A stretch of DNA of 64,000 nt from Perca fluviatilis (lineage: Eukaryota > Chordata > Actinopteri > Perciformes > Percidae), in NCBI RefSeq assembly GCF_010015445.1, contig NC_053133.1:4334264-4398263 (forward strand), given 5' to 3'. Position numbers and translations under genes: made by a program. How positions within the stretch are numbered: position 1 is the first letter of the stretch; every line of letters starts with the position of its first letter. This document shows, piece by piece, positions 32,972-43,475 of this stretch. The notes below the pieces were generated by a model. That model was not told the origin of the DNA. It did not search any database and saw only the letters and a list, made by a program, of their open reading frames with translations.

Positions 32972-34149
32972 ACTGAGAGACACACACAGAGAGGGAAACA
33001 GATCGACATCATTGGCTGATTGGTGAGAATATCCGCATACAAAACATCAGAATGAGCACATCATCTTAATTGGACTGCCGTACTTTAATGGGGTTATTAT
33101 ACCATTTCATGGTTAGTAGTGCTTGGCCTGTGAAAACATAATGATGATGTCGTCTCTGGCGCCGGAAAAATCTAAATCCTTGTGATGACGTGGGTGCTTA
33201 CCAGGTCAAGGAGGGTCTAATGAAAAATGTTATTGGTTGTCTTATGGGAAATTTAAGATCCAAGGATGTCCTTTCCTAAATCTGTCTCTTGCATGCCCCG
33301 ACTTTAAGGAAGTGCAATGCCAATGGTGCATTTCATTTGTATTCGGAAGTCATAATTTCAGAGTTTTAAGTCGGACACGCCCCCTGAAGGCGGCAAATTA
33401 TTAAAAAAAATTTTTTTTTGAAAGTTTCTTTTTTTGAATATATCCAATATATCCACATATTAACATCAAGTCAACTATAACACCTAAACACAACATGTTG
33501 CAGTTATGTAAGAGTGTGTGAAAGCTAGTTAGCAAGTGGGCACAGAAGTTTAGCTAAAAGTAATGAATGAATGGTAGAAATAACTAGTTAAAAGTAATGA
33601 CTAAATAGTTTAGCTAAAAGTAATGAAAAAACATTAAAAAAAGCTAAAAGTTGAAATAGCTAACGGTTAAAATAAGGTAAAAGTAATGGTTTAAAGTAAC
33701 GCTTATGGCTATATGGTTGAAACATTCAGCTTCACTCCAAGTAGTAGTAGCCTAGAAGGTTTGTAGTAGTAGGATGGTTGACCAAATCAACGTTAATATT
33801 GTCAGTTCAATTGTACGAAATAGTTAACACTATCCACTTTTATATTATGAATAGTGTTTTACATTGGAACATACATTGGGAAATGATGAAGGGGTAGCCT
33901 ACAGGAGTTCATCTGACAGGGCTGTGGGGTTACCTCGGACCAAAAAAGGTTGGGTACCAGTGATCACAGCAGCACACAGCATAAAGCCAGATTTATGTCC
34001 CTTTACCGCTGTATACTTTCTCACCTTGGAACTTGGAAGAAGACAATTGACTACAATATAAATGCATCAGTAAACTATGACACACAGCCTTAGACCAAAA
34101 GTACATAGACGTATGAGGACAAGGGGTCCATGTGTGTTAGATCAAATAG

Positions 34150-34180
<31 letters not shown>

Positions 34181-35215
34181 CTTGATAACAAATTAAATAG
34201 AAAACTTCCTTTATTTTGTTATTTGCATGTTCCACCCCTTGTTATTTAAGTAACTACACAATATCAAGTAATGTCAGGTGAATGTTAGTTAAATAGTCTA
34301 ATATAAAGAATTCCGACCTACCCTTAGCCTGCTGAAGTACATAAATTGGATGTTTTCACTCTGATGATTTAGTCTTTTTTCAGTGATAGTGGAGCAGAAA
34401 TCAAGTTTGTCAACCCACTAACACATGGAGCTCCCTGTATGTGATTAGCAGCCAAGAATGAGAAAGATGGCTGATGACACCAATGCAATATGATGTACTC
34501 ATTGTTGGTGTGGGCCTGGGTTTTCCTGGTTTAAAATAATGTCCAAGAAGTATAGAGGGAATCACTGTGACGTCGCACTAACACAAAAATCACAAACATG
34601 CATTTTAGATGAATGAGATAAGAGTATATCCAGTTATTCCTCATTCCTGTCTTGAGTCCTGAAGATGCAATGGCTACAAGAATCATGAAATGATTTCACA
34701 AATAATTCTGAACTCGTTTTTTTTTTCCATTATTTTGCTGCCAAACATTCTGCTTGTCCCATTATAAAGAATTGATTTTGAATGAAAAGCTTGAGTTTTT
34801 GCAGCAGATTTGTACTCAGTGCTGTGACTTCACAACATATGCAGGTTTGGCTGGCACAACATGCAGATAAAAGAACTTGAAATATGAATCATTTTTTAAC
34901 TATATTAAATATTCATCATTACAGTAAAGCTGATCAACAGTGTGCTGTTGTTACTGCCATCAGTACCTGTTGAAATGCGCTTCTTTTCCACACCTCAGTG
35001 AAGTTTTCTTCTTGGCTTCTGTCTCTCTTCTGTGAGTCCCGGAGTTCAGATGTCTGTTCAGCTCATGATGACACGACACAGAGAGAGAGAGACAGAGAGA
35101 CAGAGAGACAGAGACGGAAGAGAGAGAGAGAGAGAGATGGGCGGGTCGAGTTGCAGAGGTGTGGTGTACTGCTGACTGATCTGTTCAACTGGTGTAGCAG
35201 CTTTGACAGATACTT
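32972..35215. other. 5' flank of the DTC gene, unassigned
   Basis: Should contain the 5' UTR exon(s) and promoter of the minus-strand gene, but I cannot place them. It includes an (AT)n tract at 34150-34176, AAAGTAATGA-type short tandem motifs near 33550-33690, and a GA-rich stretch from 35083 to about 35136. No other gene recognised. Confidence 0.35.
34150..34176. repeat. (AT)n microsatellite
   Basis: About 13 uninterrupted AT units. Confidence 0.9.
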
Positions 35216-35310
35216 AGTGTGTGTGTGTGTGTGTGTTTGTGTGCGTGTGTGTGTGTGTGTGTAAGAGTGAGAGAAGAGAGAGAGAGAGAGAGTGAGAGAG
35301 AGAGAGAGAA
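35083..35310 (+). repeat. Compound GA/GT/GA microsatellite
   Basis: GA-rich tract at 35083-35136, (GT)n at 35218-35262 with one interruption, and a second GA tract at 35272-35309. Confidence 0.9.
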
Positions 35311-35319
35311 ACTTTCAGT

Positions 35320-35378
35320 TTTGCAACATTGTTATTGGAACTTTTATGCCAATAAAGTCCCTTTAAATTGAAAGAGAG
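35320..35378 (+). mobile_element. LINE 3' tail, plus strand
   Basis: ACTTTTATGCCAATAAAGTC followed by CCTTTAAATTGAA is the terminal sequence of a fish LINE 3' UTR. The same tail occurs on the minus strand near 37.67 kb. Only the last ~60 bp are present. Confidence 0.55.
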
Positions 35379-36644
35379 AAAAAATGTAGAGACTGAAAGT
35401 GAGAGAGAACACCACACACACACAACACACTTTTCCTCAAAGACACTTTACATACTCTCAGATACATATGAAAAGAAAAAGCAGCAATCATTTTTAATAA
35501 AGACAATAAAAAAGATTAGAATTGACAAGAAATAAAAACATGGCTGTGGAATGCAAGCCTGAAGAGGTAGGGTTTGAGGGTCTCTTCAATGATAACAGTG
35601 TGGGGGTATTTTCAAGCCCAACTTGTCACATACTGATGCTTGGTCAGGGGCCCTTAGCATAGGATACCGACACACAAGGCACCCTCTAGCATCTGTATGG
35701 GATGTACCGCAGCTCGACAGGACATTCACCAAGGATACCGGGGTTCTTGTCCCGTGTGTCACTTAAACAGACATTTTTTAACCACAACCCCAATCTTTTC
35801 CGAATCCTAACCAAGTGGTTTTACCCTGCACGTTGGAAAATTACGCCAAATGATACACAGAGCTTTAAAAAAGTGATGCCAAGATTCAAGACTGAGCGGC
35901 AGTATGTTGACGAGTTGGGAGTGACAATGTGTTGGCATTTTTGATGTGGTTTGGTAGTGACTTCTACAGATAGTGGGGCGGCGGCTGAAATTTGGTTGGT
36001 ATTGTCTTTAAAGAGCTCACTGACAGTCGGAGATGGACTGAAAGACATATCAAATGAAAATACGATCAAAGGAAGAACAACTTGTCTTCATTTTTATTTT
36101 CTTTAAAAAATAAACAAAACCTAAACACTTGTGAGTCACTGTTGATAAAAGTCTCTGCCCGATGGATGTAATGACGCTTTTCCATCCAGACACCAATAAT
36201 TCTGTCATTTTATTGAAATTGGACCAAATGTTTCAAAAGTTACATCTTACAGCTTGTAGAAGCTAAAATATTCATTACGCCACATGACAATGTGGTAAAT
36301 GTTGGAAATGTATGATTTTGAGTACTGGGGCTTAAATTGTCTTGACAGTGGCACTTGAGGAAAAGCTACAGGGTCACTACGGAACAACTTAAAAGTAGCT
36401 GAAAATCTTGTCCTCCAGTGGTTTAACTGCTCATCTTGCTGCAGTGATGTAGAAGTGCAACAAAACAAACATCTACCACACCAAACCACACCCATCAGTG
36501 GTGCTGGCTGAGCTCAGAGGTTGGATCTGTTCAGCTTCAGTACTGTTAAGTGATGGGCAATATGTTACAATAGGCAGGTGTAGCTGTAGTGATCAGTGCA
36601 TCTGTTCCATCAGGTTAGCGTGATAGTAGCTATATCAACGTTAC
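35379..36644. other. Unassigned stretch
   Basis: No gene recognised; frames at 35702-35944 (+) and 35821-36069 (-) overlap each other and show no family motif. Confidence 0.3.
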
Positions 36645-37220
36645 ATTTCCGGGATTGCTCTGGTAATTCCGCCAGATGTCCCTCATTTCGGCAGGATGTC
36701 CGTCACCTTCCTCTTCCTTTGTGATGGCGTTCTAAACTCTGGTGGATTTCTGAGGACTATGGTTAACTGCTCCTCAGATCTCTGCAGGGTAAATCCAGAC
36801 AGCTAGCTAGACTATCTGTCTAATCTGAGTTTTCTGTTGCAAAAACCAAAACTAGTCAGGCCAATCACATTGTGTATAGAGTCGGTGGGTGGGTTTATGG
36901 CTGCTGCTGCTGGGAACAGCGGTCTTCTGGAAGACTTGGAGTTAAGCTTTTCTTTGAGAAAAGACCAAAGAACGACACAGAAATCATTCTTAAAAAAGGA
37001 AGATGTGTTCAGAGTTTTGCCGACCAGATACGGCAAAAAGTTTAATCTATCAACTAGCTTCGCTACCTTCTTCGTTGCTCTGCATGGTTGTAGTGCTATC
37101 CTATTGCATGCAGAGGGAATTTGAAAGACAACTGTTTATCCCGCCCCTCGGATTGAGCCCTATCAATGGTGAGTTCCCAGACCCAACATCTGGATGTGGG
37201 TCTGGCTTGTCAGGCTAGCT
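36645..37220 (-). mobile_element. Chimeric non-autonomous element with helicase remnant
   Basis: Two parts. 36645-36838 is subfamily A sequence in reverse orientation (TTTCTGAGGACTATGGTTAA, CTCTGCAGGGTAAATCCAGA). 36850-37220 is a different element whose plus strand reads KKEDVFRVLPTRYGKKFNLS, a decayed copy of the RecQ motif I region (normally DVFxVLPTGYGKSLIYQ), followed by a frameshifted remainder. It ends in a hairpin, CCAGACCCAACATC / GATGTGGGTCTGG (about 37169-37206), then CTTGTCAGGCTAG. The hairpin ending resembles the CCAGACCTTCC hairpins of subfamily A, which suggests the two are related or co-mobilised. That link is inference. Confidence 0.55.
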
Positions 37221-37649
37221 TGTGACATGAAGATTAAATAAAATCAGTTTGCATTATCTTGGTCCATCTGTGCATGGAAATGCTGCTCTTAGGAAAATGT
37301 GTCTGTTTTAAAAGAGTTTGTTGGTTGCTGCAGAAGTGCTGAATAGACTCAAAGTTACAGTATACAAGTGAAGCCAGCTTAGCTGAGCTGGGTAAAGAAA
37401 TAAAGGCTTTTCTCCTGGGATTTGTTCAGCTCAATATGGATCACGGAGAGGAGACTTCCGGCGAATTTTCTAGTTTGTGCCTGTCTTATCTGTACTTTCC
37501 TGTATGTTTCCTTTTTCATCTCGATCTCGTTGTCTTTATTGTGTGATTTCTTGGTGTGTTTTGAACACAAGGCTGTCAGAAGGTTCTTAACAGATCCATT
37601 TCCCCCTTTCACTCTCAATTAAGTTGAGTTTTCTATGATGCTTTTGGAA
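37221..37649. other. Unassigned stretch
   Basis: No supported gene; overlapping small frames on both strands around 37379-37622 only. Confidence 0.3.
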
Positions 37650-37790
37650 TTAAAGGAATTGGACTGGACTCAATTAAATTCAGAGGGGCTTTATTGGCAT
37701 TAAAGTTTCAATAGCAATGTTGCCAAAGCATCAGCAATTCAATTTGTCCATCTATTCAGACAAAACACAATAGACAGTTGTATGAACATA
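37650..37790 (-). mobile_element. LINE 3' tail, minus strand
   Basis: On the minus strand it reads TTTAATGCCAATAAAGCCCC then CTCTGAATTTAATTGAG, the same terminal type as 35320-35378. Only the last ~140 bp are present. Confidence 0.55.
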
Positions 37791-38369
37791 ATGGATGTAT
37801 ATTAATTATATAAATCTCTTTGTATGGCAAATATGAAAACAAAAGTTATTAAGCAATATGAAACAAAAAATGAAATCAAAAAGTAATTTCATTCTAATAA
37901 AAAAACGTAAAGAAACAGGAATTTAACAACTGGACACTGACATGTAATTAAACTTGTCAGTTCATCAGTGGAGGAATGTAGTTTAGCGGGTGGTGAAGCT
38001 GTTGGATATGATAGCGTTAAATCTTCATGTCATGTCTTTTAGAAGACAGTTTTTTTTTATGGCCGTCCATTGGCGTTTCGCCCGAGGTCCTTCTTTTGTT
38101 CCTGTACTCCTTTTTCAGTTTCTTTACTTTTGTTGTTGATTTGCTGACAGTTCAGTTGTTCTCTGCTGCAGCCATCTCCCACTGTATAAGCTCAAGCACT
38201 GGCTTTGTTCTCGAAGCTCTCTCAAGGTTATTTTGAACTGCAATCGAGGATCATACTGCTATGGGGACCGCTGCTTTGATTCCACGTCCATAGTGAAGTT
38301 CTGTGTTTTTAAAAATGGTGGTCACAACTTTTTAGTTGGTCTTATTGGTCTTGATAATCCTAGGCTATA
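37791..38369. other. Unassigned stretch
   Basis: AT-rich; no gene recognised. The frames at 38027-38463 lack domain signatures. Confidence 0.3.
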
Positions 38370-38610
38370 TTCACGATGTTCCACTTCTGGGATTGTTCAG
38401 GTGCCGCTGGAAATTCGGCCGGTTGTCCATCACCTTCCACTTTCTTTCTTTTGGAAATTATAACTCCAGTACTGGCGCTGTCTGACGTTTAGCACCGCCC
38501 ATGACGATTGTTGTGATTGGTTTAAAGAAATGGCAATAAACCAGAGCAGGTTTTTCTCCCATCCCGGAATGCGGTGCGGCTATGTGAGACTACAATAATC
38601 CTGCCCCCAG
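38370..38610. mobile_element. Subfamily A MITE, internally deleted
   Basis: The left end GATGTTCCACTTCTGGGATTG and GGTGCCGCTGGAAATTC match 47044-47095. The middle is deleted, and the right part (TTAGCACCGCCCATGACGAT, TGATTGGTTTAAAGAAATGGC, ending GTGAGACTAC) matches 47310-47452. No coding capacity. Confidence 0.7.
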
Positions 38611-40121
38611 CCCCTGACGTAAGCGGTGCTTGGTATGAAACTAAAGAGCTGGTTTCGCTCTAGAGCCAGTGCTTTGGCTGTCAAATCACGAAGAACTGTT
38701 TCGAGATTAGGCACCGGCTCCGGATCGGCCATCAAAATACCTTGGTCCAAAAGGGGTAAGAAAGACACTTGATCCGTTCCTTTGCCCAGACAGAGTAGGT
38801 GAAAGCCTGTCAGCTGCGTCTGCAGTGGAGTCGACAGTAGGCCCTCGTCAGTGAGGGAGACAGAGCGACGCACAGGGAGAAGTAAACAGGGAGACGTGTC
38901 AAAGTTATCAGTTAAAGGGGGAAATCAAGAAAGTAAGCCTAAAAGTGTGATAACTGATACAGTGATACAGTGTCAGAGGAAAGTGACAGTGAAATAACTG
39001 GAAACATGCAAGTGGACATGGAGAGTGAGTGTTTCCTTCAGGAGGATCAGAAGATTTCTGCAGGGAACAAAGGGAATGACGTTAGTTAAAGTGGTCATTC
39101 AGGGCACTCACTCGCTCACCAACGCAAAAGCAGAAAGCAAAACTTCTTACTCTCATTGGAAACAATTACCAACATACGCCCCGGGCTGCTAAAGCCAGGC
39201 TCCCAGCGCAGTGAGTGAGAAAGGTGAGAATGGAGGGCAGAGACACATTTGAAACATGAAGGGACACCTTACTTATCTCTAGGAAGTCCCAATTAAAATC
39301 CTTCAACTTCTTCATAAGAGTGGCGACACGACGATTCACTGTGAGTGCCTTCTTTTGGACGAGGTTGCCTGTCTTCTTGGACATTACTTTTCACTGCTGG
39401 CCTTCGTTCCCTTCTCTGGGTTAATCCCAATTTAAAAAACAATAATAATATTGTTACTAATTCCAAGATCAGGGAACATATGGGAATATGGAGAAATATT
39501 GGCATTTGAGTGAAATGTAACATATTTTTACAACTATATGTAAAAGCATTCAAATTAAGTTTCAAGGATAAATCCTTTGAGTAAAACGATATTTTAGTGC
39601 AATGTACCTTTTTTAAATGTGACTAAGTATGCGCTGGAGGTCTTGGGACTGTTGCATGTTATCACTTTAGTATGTTCAGCACAAAGTAGACAAGAACTTT
39701 ATTTTTTATCACAAGGTACATTAACTTTTATGACAGTACAAAACAATCTTCAACAGAGATTGCTTACTAGCTATGTATTCGATATTAGTATTAGATATTA
39801 GAAGTACACAAAAACATTTCCTTTCAGCAAGTCCAGATTCACTCTCTGAAAGTAAAACACCACAGCTTACGTTAATCAACCAATTATCGTAAAAGAGAAA
39901 AAAAATCTGTGCTATTATTAGGCAGGTATGACATTAACCTTTATTGTACTGAATCTACTCAAAAGAAAGCAGTCATACGAGCAAATATTCCAACATCTCA
40001 AACTGCTGAAGACTTTTCAGAATGTATCCTCTTGTGCCTGCCAGATGCAAAAATATATTCTTAGTCACAAATTGGGGAACATACAATATAGACAGAGCTA
40101 CATGGTTGTACTTCATATAGG
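38611..40121. other. Unassigned stretch
   Basis: Two minus-strand frames (38580-38873, 97 codons; 39166-39384, 72 codons) have a mixed, somewhat coding-like composition (for example MADPEPVPNLETVLRDL) but no family I recognise. They could belong to an old retroelement. Nothing else seen. Confidence 0.3.
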
Positions 40122-40186
40122 AGAATTTGTGGTAGAGAGCTCGCTTAGCATGCGCGAGGTAGTGGGATCAATGTCTGCATTCTCCA
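40122..40186 (+). pseudogene. tRNA-Ala(AGC) pseudogene
   Basis: The anticodon arm (CTCGCTTAGCATGCGCGAG, anticodon AGC) and T arm region (GTGGGATCAATGTCTGC) match the intact tRNA-Ala at 60247-60319. About eight bases of the acceptor/D-arm junction are missing, and T-arm changes break the stem. Flanking sequence also resembles the cluster copy (CAGAGCTACA upstream, GAGGAAGATTCTTC downstream), so the gene moved together with its surroundings. Confidence 0.75.
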
Positions 40187-40221
40187 GAGGAAGATTCTTC
40201 ACATGGCACCCCCTCATTATC

Positions 40222-40846
40222 TCTGCTTCTCTTCATAGTTGTCGGATTCATCTACCAACCCTTAGGCTCAGGTTTGCCTTGGACCAGCTCTTAGTTGTGC
40301 TGCTATAGTTTTAGACTGCCGGGGGACTTCCTTTGACACACTGAGCTCCTCTCTCTTTCCATCTGTGTGCATTCATGTCCCAGTAATGCTTGTTACTAAT
40401 TTAGCTCCAGAGAGCTTTTTTCCCGGAGTCTTTTTGTTTTCTCGCCGCGCAGATTTCCTTGGATTGTGGTGGCACCTGGATCGTGGTTGCAGCTCCTGCC
40501 GTGGTCCTGCTCAACGCCCTGCTACACCCTACACTGCTACTACTATTACTTCTAATCGTTGTTCTATTATCTTTATTGTTACTATAATTGTCACTGTTCA
40601 TCACACCAACTGCTAAAATGATTATGAATCATATTTCTGTATATCTGTATCAGTGTCTCTGTAACCGGCAGCGGCACATGGCAGCTTGTCGCACCAAATG
40701 CTTGCTCTTGGGGGGGAATTGTTGGGTCTTTGTAAATGATATAGTGTGGTGTGCACCTACTCTGTCTGTAAAGTGCCCTGATATTACTCCCGTTATGATT
40801 TGACACTATAAAGAAAAATGTAATTGAATTAAAATTGAATTGAATG
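40222..40846 (+). mobile_element. L2 LINE 3' UTR, complete 3' end
   Basis: Starts CTTCTCTTCATAGTTGTCGG and matches 1-600 and the reverse copy at 56.2-56.9 kb. It includes the full terminus: AGTGCCCTGATATTACTCCC and then the AATTGAATTAAAATTGAATTG tail, to 40846. It has no coding part, so it is a strongly 5'-truncated insertion. It lies 36 bp downstream of the tRNA-Ala pseudogene. Confidence 0.82.
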
Positions 40847-42038
40847 ATTGGGAAGCAGGCAGGAGCCTGGTCAGGTGACTGGTGTAAGCAGGAAGCACAC
40901 TGAGGGTAACTGGTGGACAGCTGGGGAATGCCAGGCTCTGAAAATGACAGGCGTTTGCACATGGTAATGCACATGGCCGCAGGCTAAAAAGAGTGAATAG
41001 ATGGAGATGAGGGTAGAACGGACCAATTCAGTGACAGTTAATTCTACTCTAAGGATCAAACCGGCATGTTTTAGTTCATTTTGAAATCCAATAAATGTTG
41101 TATTGTCCGACGAGTGCTTTAGATTGTTGTATGTGTTTGCCTGCCTGCATTTATTTCCATACAGTATAAAAAATCAATTTGTAGACTGAAACTTGCTTGA
41201 CATAAGCAATTCATCACAAGGACGGAAGTTGAATTTTAAGTTAAGATATGTGTCCACTGCTCTATTTGTATGACTATAGGAAAAAGGAAAAAAAAAGGTT
41301 TAAAAAATTAAATAAATAAAAAAGCAAAGGGCAGGGTGAGTTTGTTCACAGGAGATCAAACGCACACGTCTTTACCCTTTCTTTTACAATAATCCCCCAC
41401 ATCTGTAAAGGTGACTTCCTTGGAAAGTGAAAGAAGAAAACCCTTTTAGGCTCGAAGATAGGCTTTACTTTCACCTAATAAGATTAGTGTTGTGGTTGGG
41501 GCTTGTTTCATTGAGAGCATAGGCGTGGTACTCTATCATGGTGAATGGCACAATTAGCTGCAGAACGGCTGTCAGGTATTACTGGCATCTGCAGTGAGAA
41601 ATTAGGCTAAACTAGGAAATAAATGGACAGCAGCTGCGTGTGCTCCCACACAGAACTCATTCCTGCCCCCACACCTTCCCTTCCCTTGCCCTCCCTTTCT
41701 TTCTCCTTTGCCTCCCCTTCTCCCGTCCCTTCCTTCCTCGTTGCCTCCACTTTCCCTCTCTCACCTCGTCTTCAACTCTCACTCGCCTCCCCTTTACCTC
41801 CCTGCTGCCTCCTTATTATCTCCCATTTGCCCCCCCTTTGCCTCCCCCATCGCCCTCCTTCGCGCTGGCCTAAACAACCTGCGTCTACTCCTCAGTTATT
41901 GGATAATTTGGCTTTCTCCCACGTGTCTCTGTGCTAATTAAATATGGTGTACACTGTCTGGAGAATGTCACAATTGATTTTTCTTTCTACAAGGATTGGG
42001 GAGCCATTTAATTTTGTGAAAGCCACCCCCACTTCCCC

Positions 42039-42042
<4 letters not shown>
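40847..42042. other. Unassigned stretch with pyrimidine-rich segment
   Basis: 41650-41870 is almost pure C/T with few purines on the plus strand, which produces three overlapping Pro/Ser/Leu frames that I regard as compositional artefacts. An A-rich run lies near 41280-41325. No gene recognised. Confidence 0.35.

Positions 42043-42132
<90 letters not shown>
42043..42132 (+). repeat. (CA)n microsatellite
   Basis: About 45 uninterrupted CA units, one of the longest pure tracts in the window. Confidence 0.97.
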
Positions 42133-42135
<3 letters not shown>

Positions 42136-42680
42136 CTACAAAATGATTGGAAATCATTCCTAAGAAGAGCCTCTACAGATTCTAAAGCTACCTGCTGTTC
42201 TACCTGCTGACAGGCAAGCTTGTATGATCCAGGGGGTGTTCATGAGTCCTAACATTTCTACCCGACCAAAAATGGACCCCTGACTCATCTTCCCACAACC
42301 AGAGATAATCCATTCATTTAAATAAATTATGAAATAAACTAAATCAGAAAAAGAGAATGTGGTCCCGAGGCAAATTCTGTGTTTCACCACTGCAGAGCCC
42401 TGGTTTGATAACCCCGAGTGGTACCACTTGATCATGTTGATTGGGAGGGAAGCCGTGGAGGGTTTTCTCCTACTGGTTGGTTGGGATGCTTGCACGGAGA
42501 GAAACTGAAAATCTCAACAGCAATCTGTCTTTTACAATACGATTTCTTTGTCAGAAAGTAGTTCCAAAAGAAACCTGTTGACAGTCTGGATTATCCTGAA
42601 TAACTGGGACATTGCATCTAGAAAACACATCCGCATACCTAAATGACAGACTAGGTTGTTTGCCAATGACTCCCCAAAGT
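42133..42680. other. Unassigned stretch
   Basis: A 111-codon minus-strand frame (42160-42495) has no family signature. Nothing else seen. Confidence 0.3.
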
Positions 42681-43475
42681 GATATAACATTGTGAAATGG
42701 TCACACGGTGGCAGTTCTAAACTGGTGGTTAATGTTGTGAAACGGAACTACTTGGTTAGGTTAAGGAAAAGATCATGGTTTGGGTTCAAATTAGTATGTT
42801 TTTTACAGACTTAGGTTTGTTACAGACGTACAGTATGTCTGTGACGTAGTCACGTCTGTGACATAACGTAGTATTCTCGCATTGCCAGACCATCCTCCAC
42901 AGCGCTGCGGAGGAAGGTCTGGCTAGTCCACACAACATTCTAGGATGAGAGAAAAAGTGCTCTGGTTTATTGGCATTTCTTTAAACCAATCACAATCGTC
43001 TTGAGCGGCGCTAAGCTCCAGACGGAGCAATGGTGCCTCTGCAAAATAGCGTCGGGAAGGAACTTGTTTTGTGTTATGTGTATGTTCAAAAGTAGTTTTG
43101 GTCGTGCAGAAAACTCAGATTGGACAGGTAGTCTAGCTAGCTGTCTGGATTTACCCTGCAGAGATCTGAGGAGCAGTTAACCATAGTCCTCAGAAATCCA
43201 TAGGAGTTTATTACAACATAAAGAAAGCAGAAGGTAACGGACATTCAGCCGAAAAGAGTGACATCCAGTGGAATTTCCTGCGGCACCAGAGCAATCCCAG
43301 AAGTGGAACGTCGTGGATCGAGACTAGTGACATAGTTACATGGTTATGTACTAATGTAGTTATGGTGGCTAACTTTAAAAAAAGCCTTGACATTTGGTTT
43401 CACACGGGACACGTACACCGGTCTCCTGAGTAAAAATCCTGTGTTTGTTTGACCCATCCGCCCTCTTCCCTACAT
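42681..43475 (+). repeat. Dispersed repeat split by a nested MITE
   Basis: The left part (about 42720-42868) has CTTGGTTAGGTTAAGGAAAAG. The right part (about 43327-43475) has CACCGGTCTCCTGAGTAAAA and GTTTGACCCATCCGCCC. Both match the repeat at 5151-5480, which is uninterrupted. The MITE at 42869-43326 therefore inserted into this older copy. Confidence 0.65.
42869..43326 (+). mobile_element. Subfamily A MITE, near full length
   Basis: 458 bp. It begins TAGTATTCTCGCATTGCCAG and immediately forms a hairpin, CCAGACCATCCTCC / GGAGGAAGGTCTGG (about 42885-42923). It continues with TTTATTGGCATTTCTTTAAA and ends GATCGAGACTA. Termini TAGT(nn)TCTCG and CGAGACTA are inverted. Non-autonomous, no ORF of note. 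Confidence 0.75.

Noticed and set aside
40591..40974. 127-codon minus-strand ORF
   Set aside because: It runs antisense through the L2 3' UTR and into flanking DNA; no domain.
41623..41941. Three overlapping Pro/Ser/Leu-rich ORFs
   Set aside because: All arise from the same pyrimidine-rich tract in different frames; no start context or domain.
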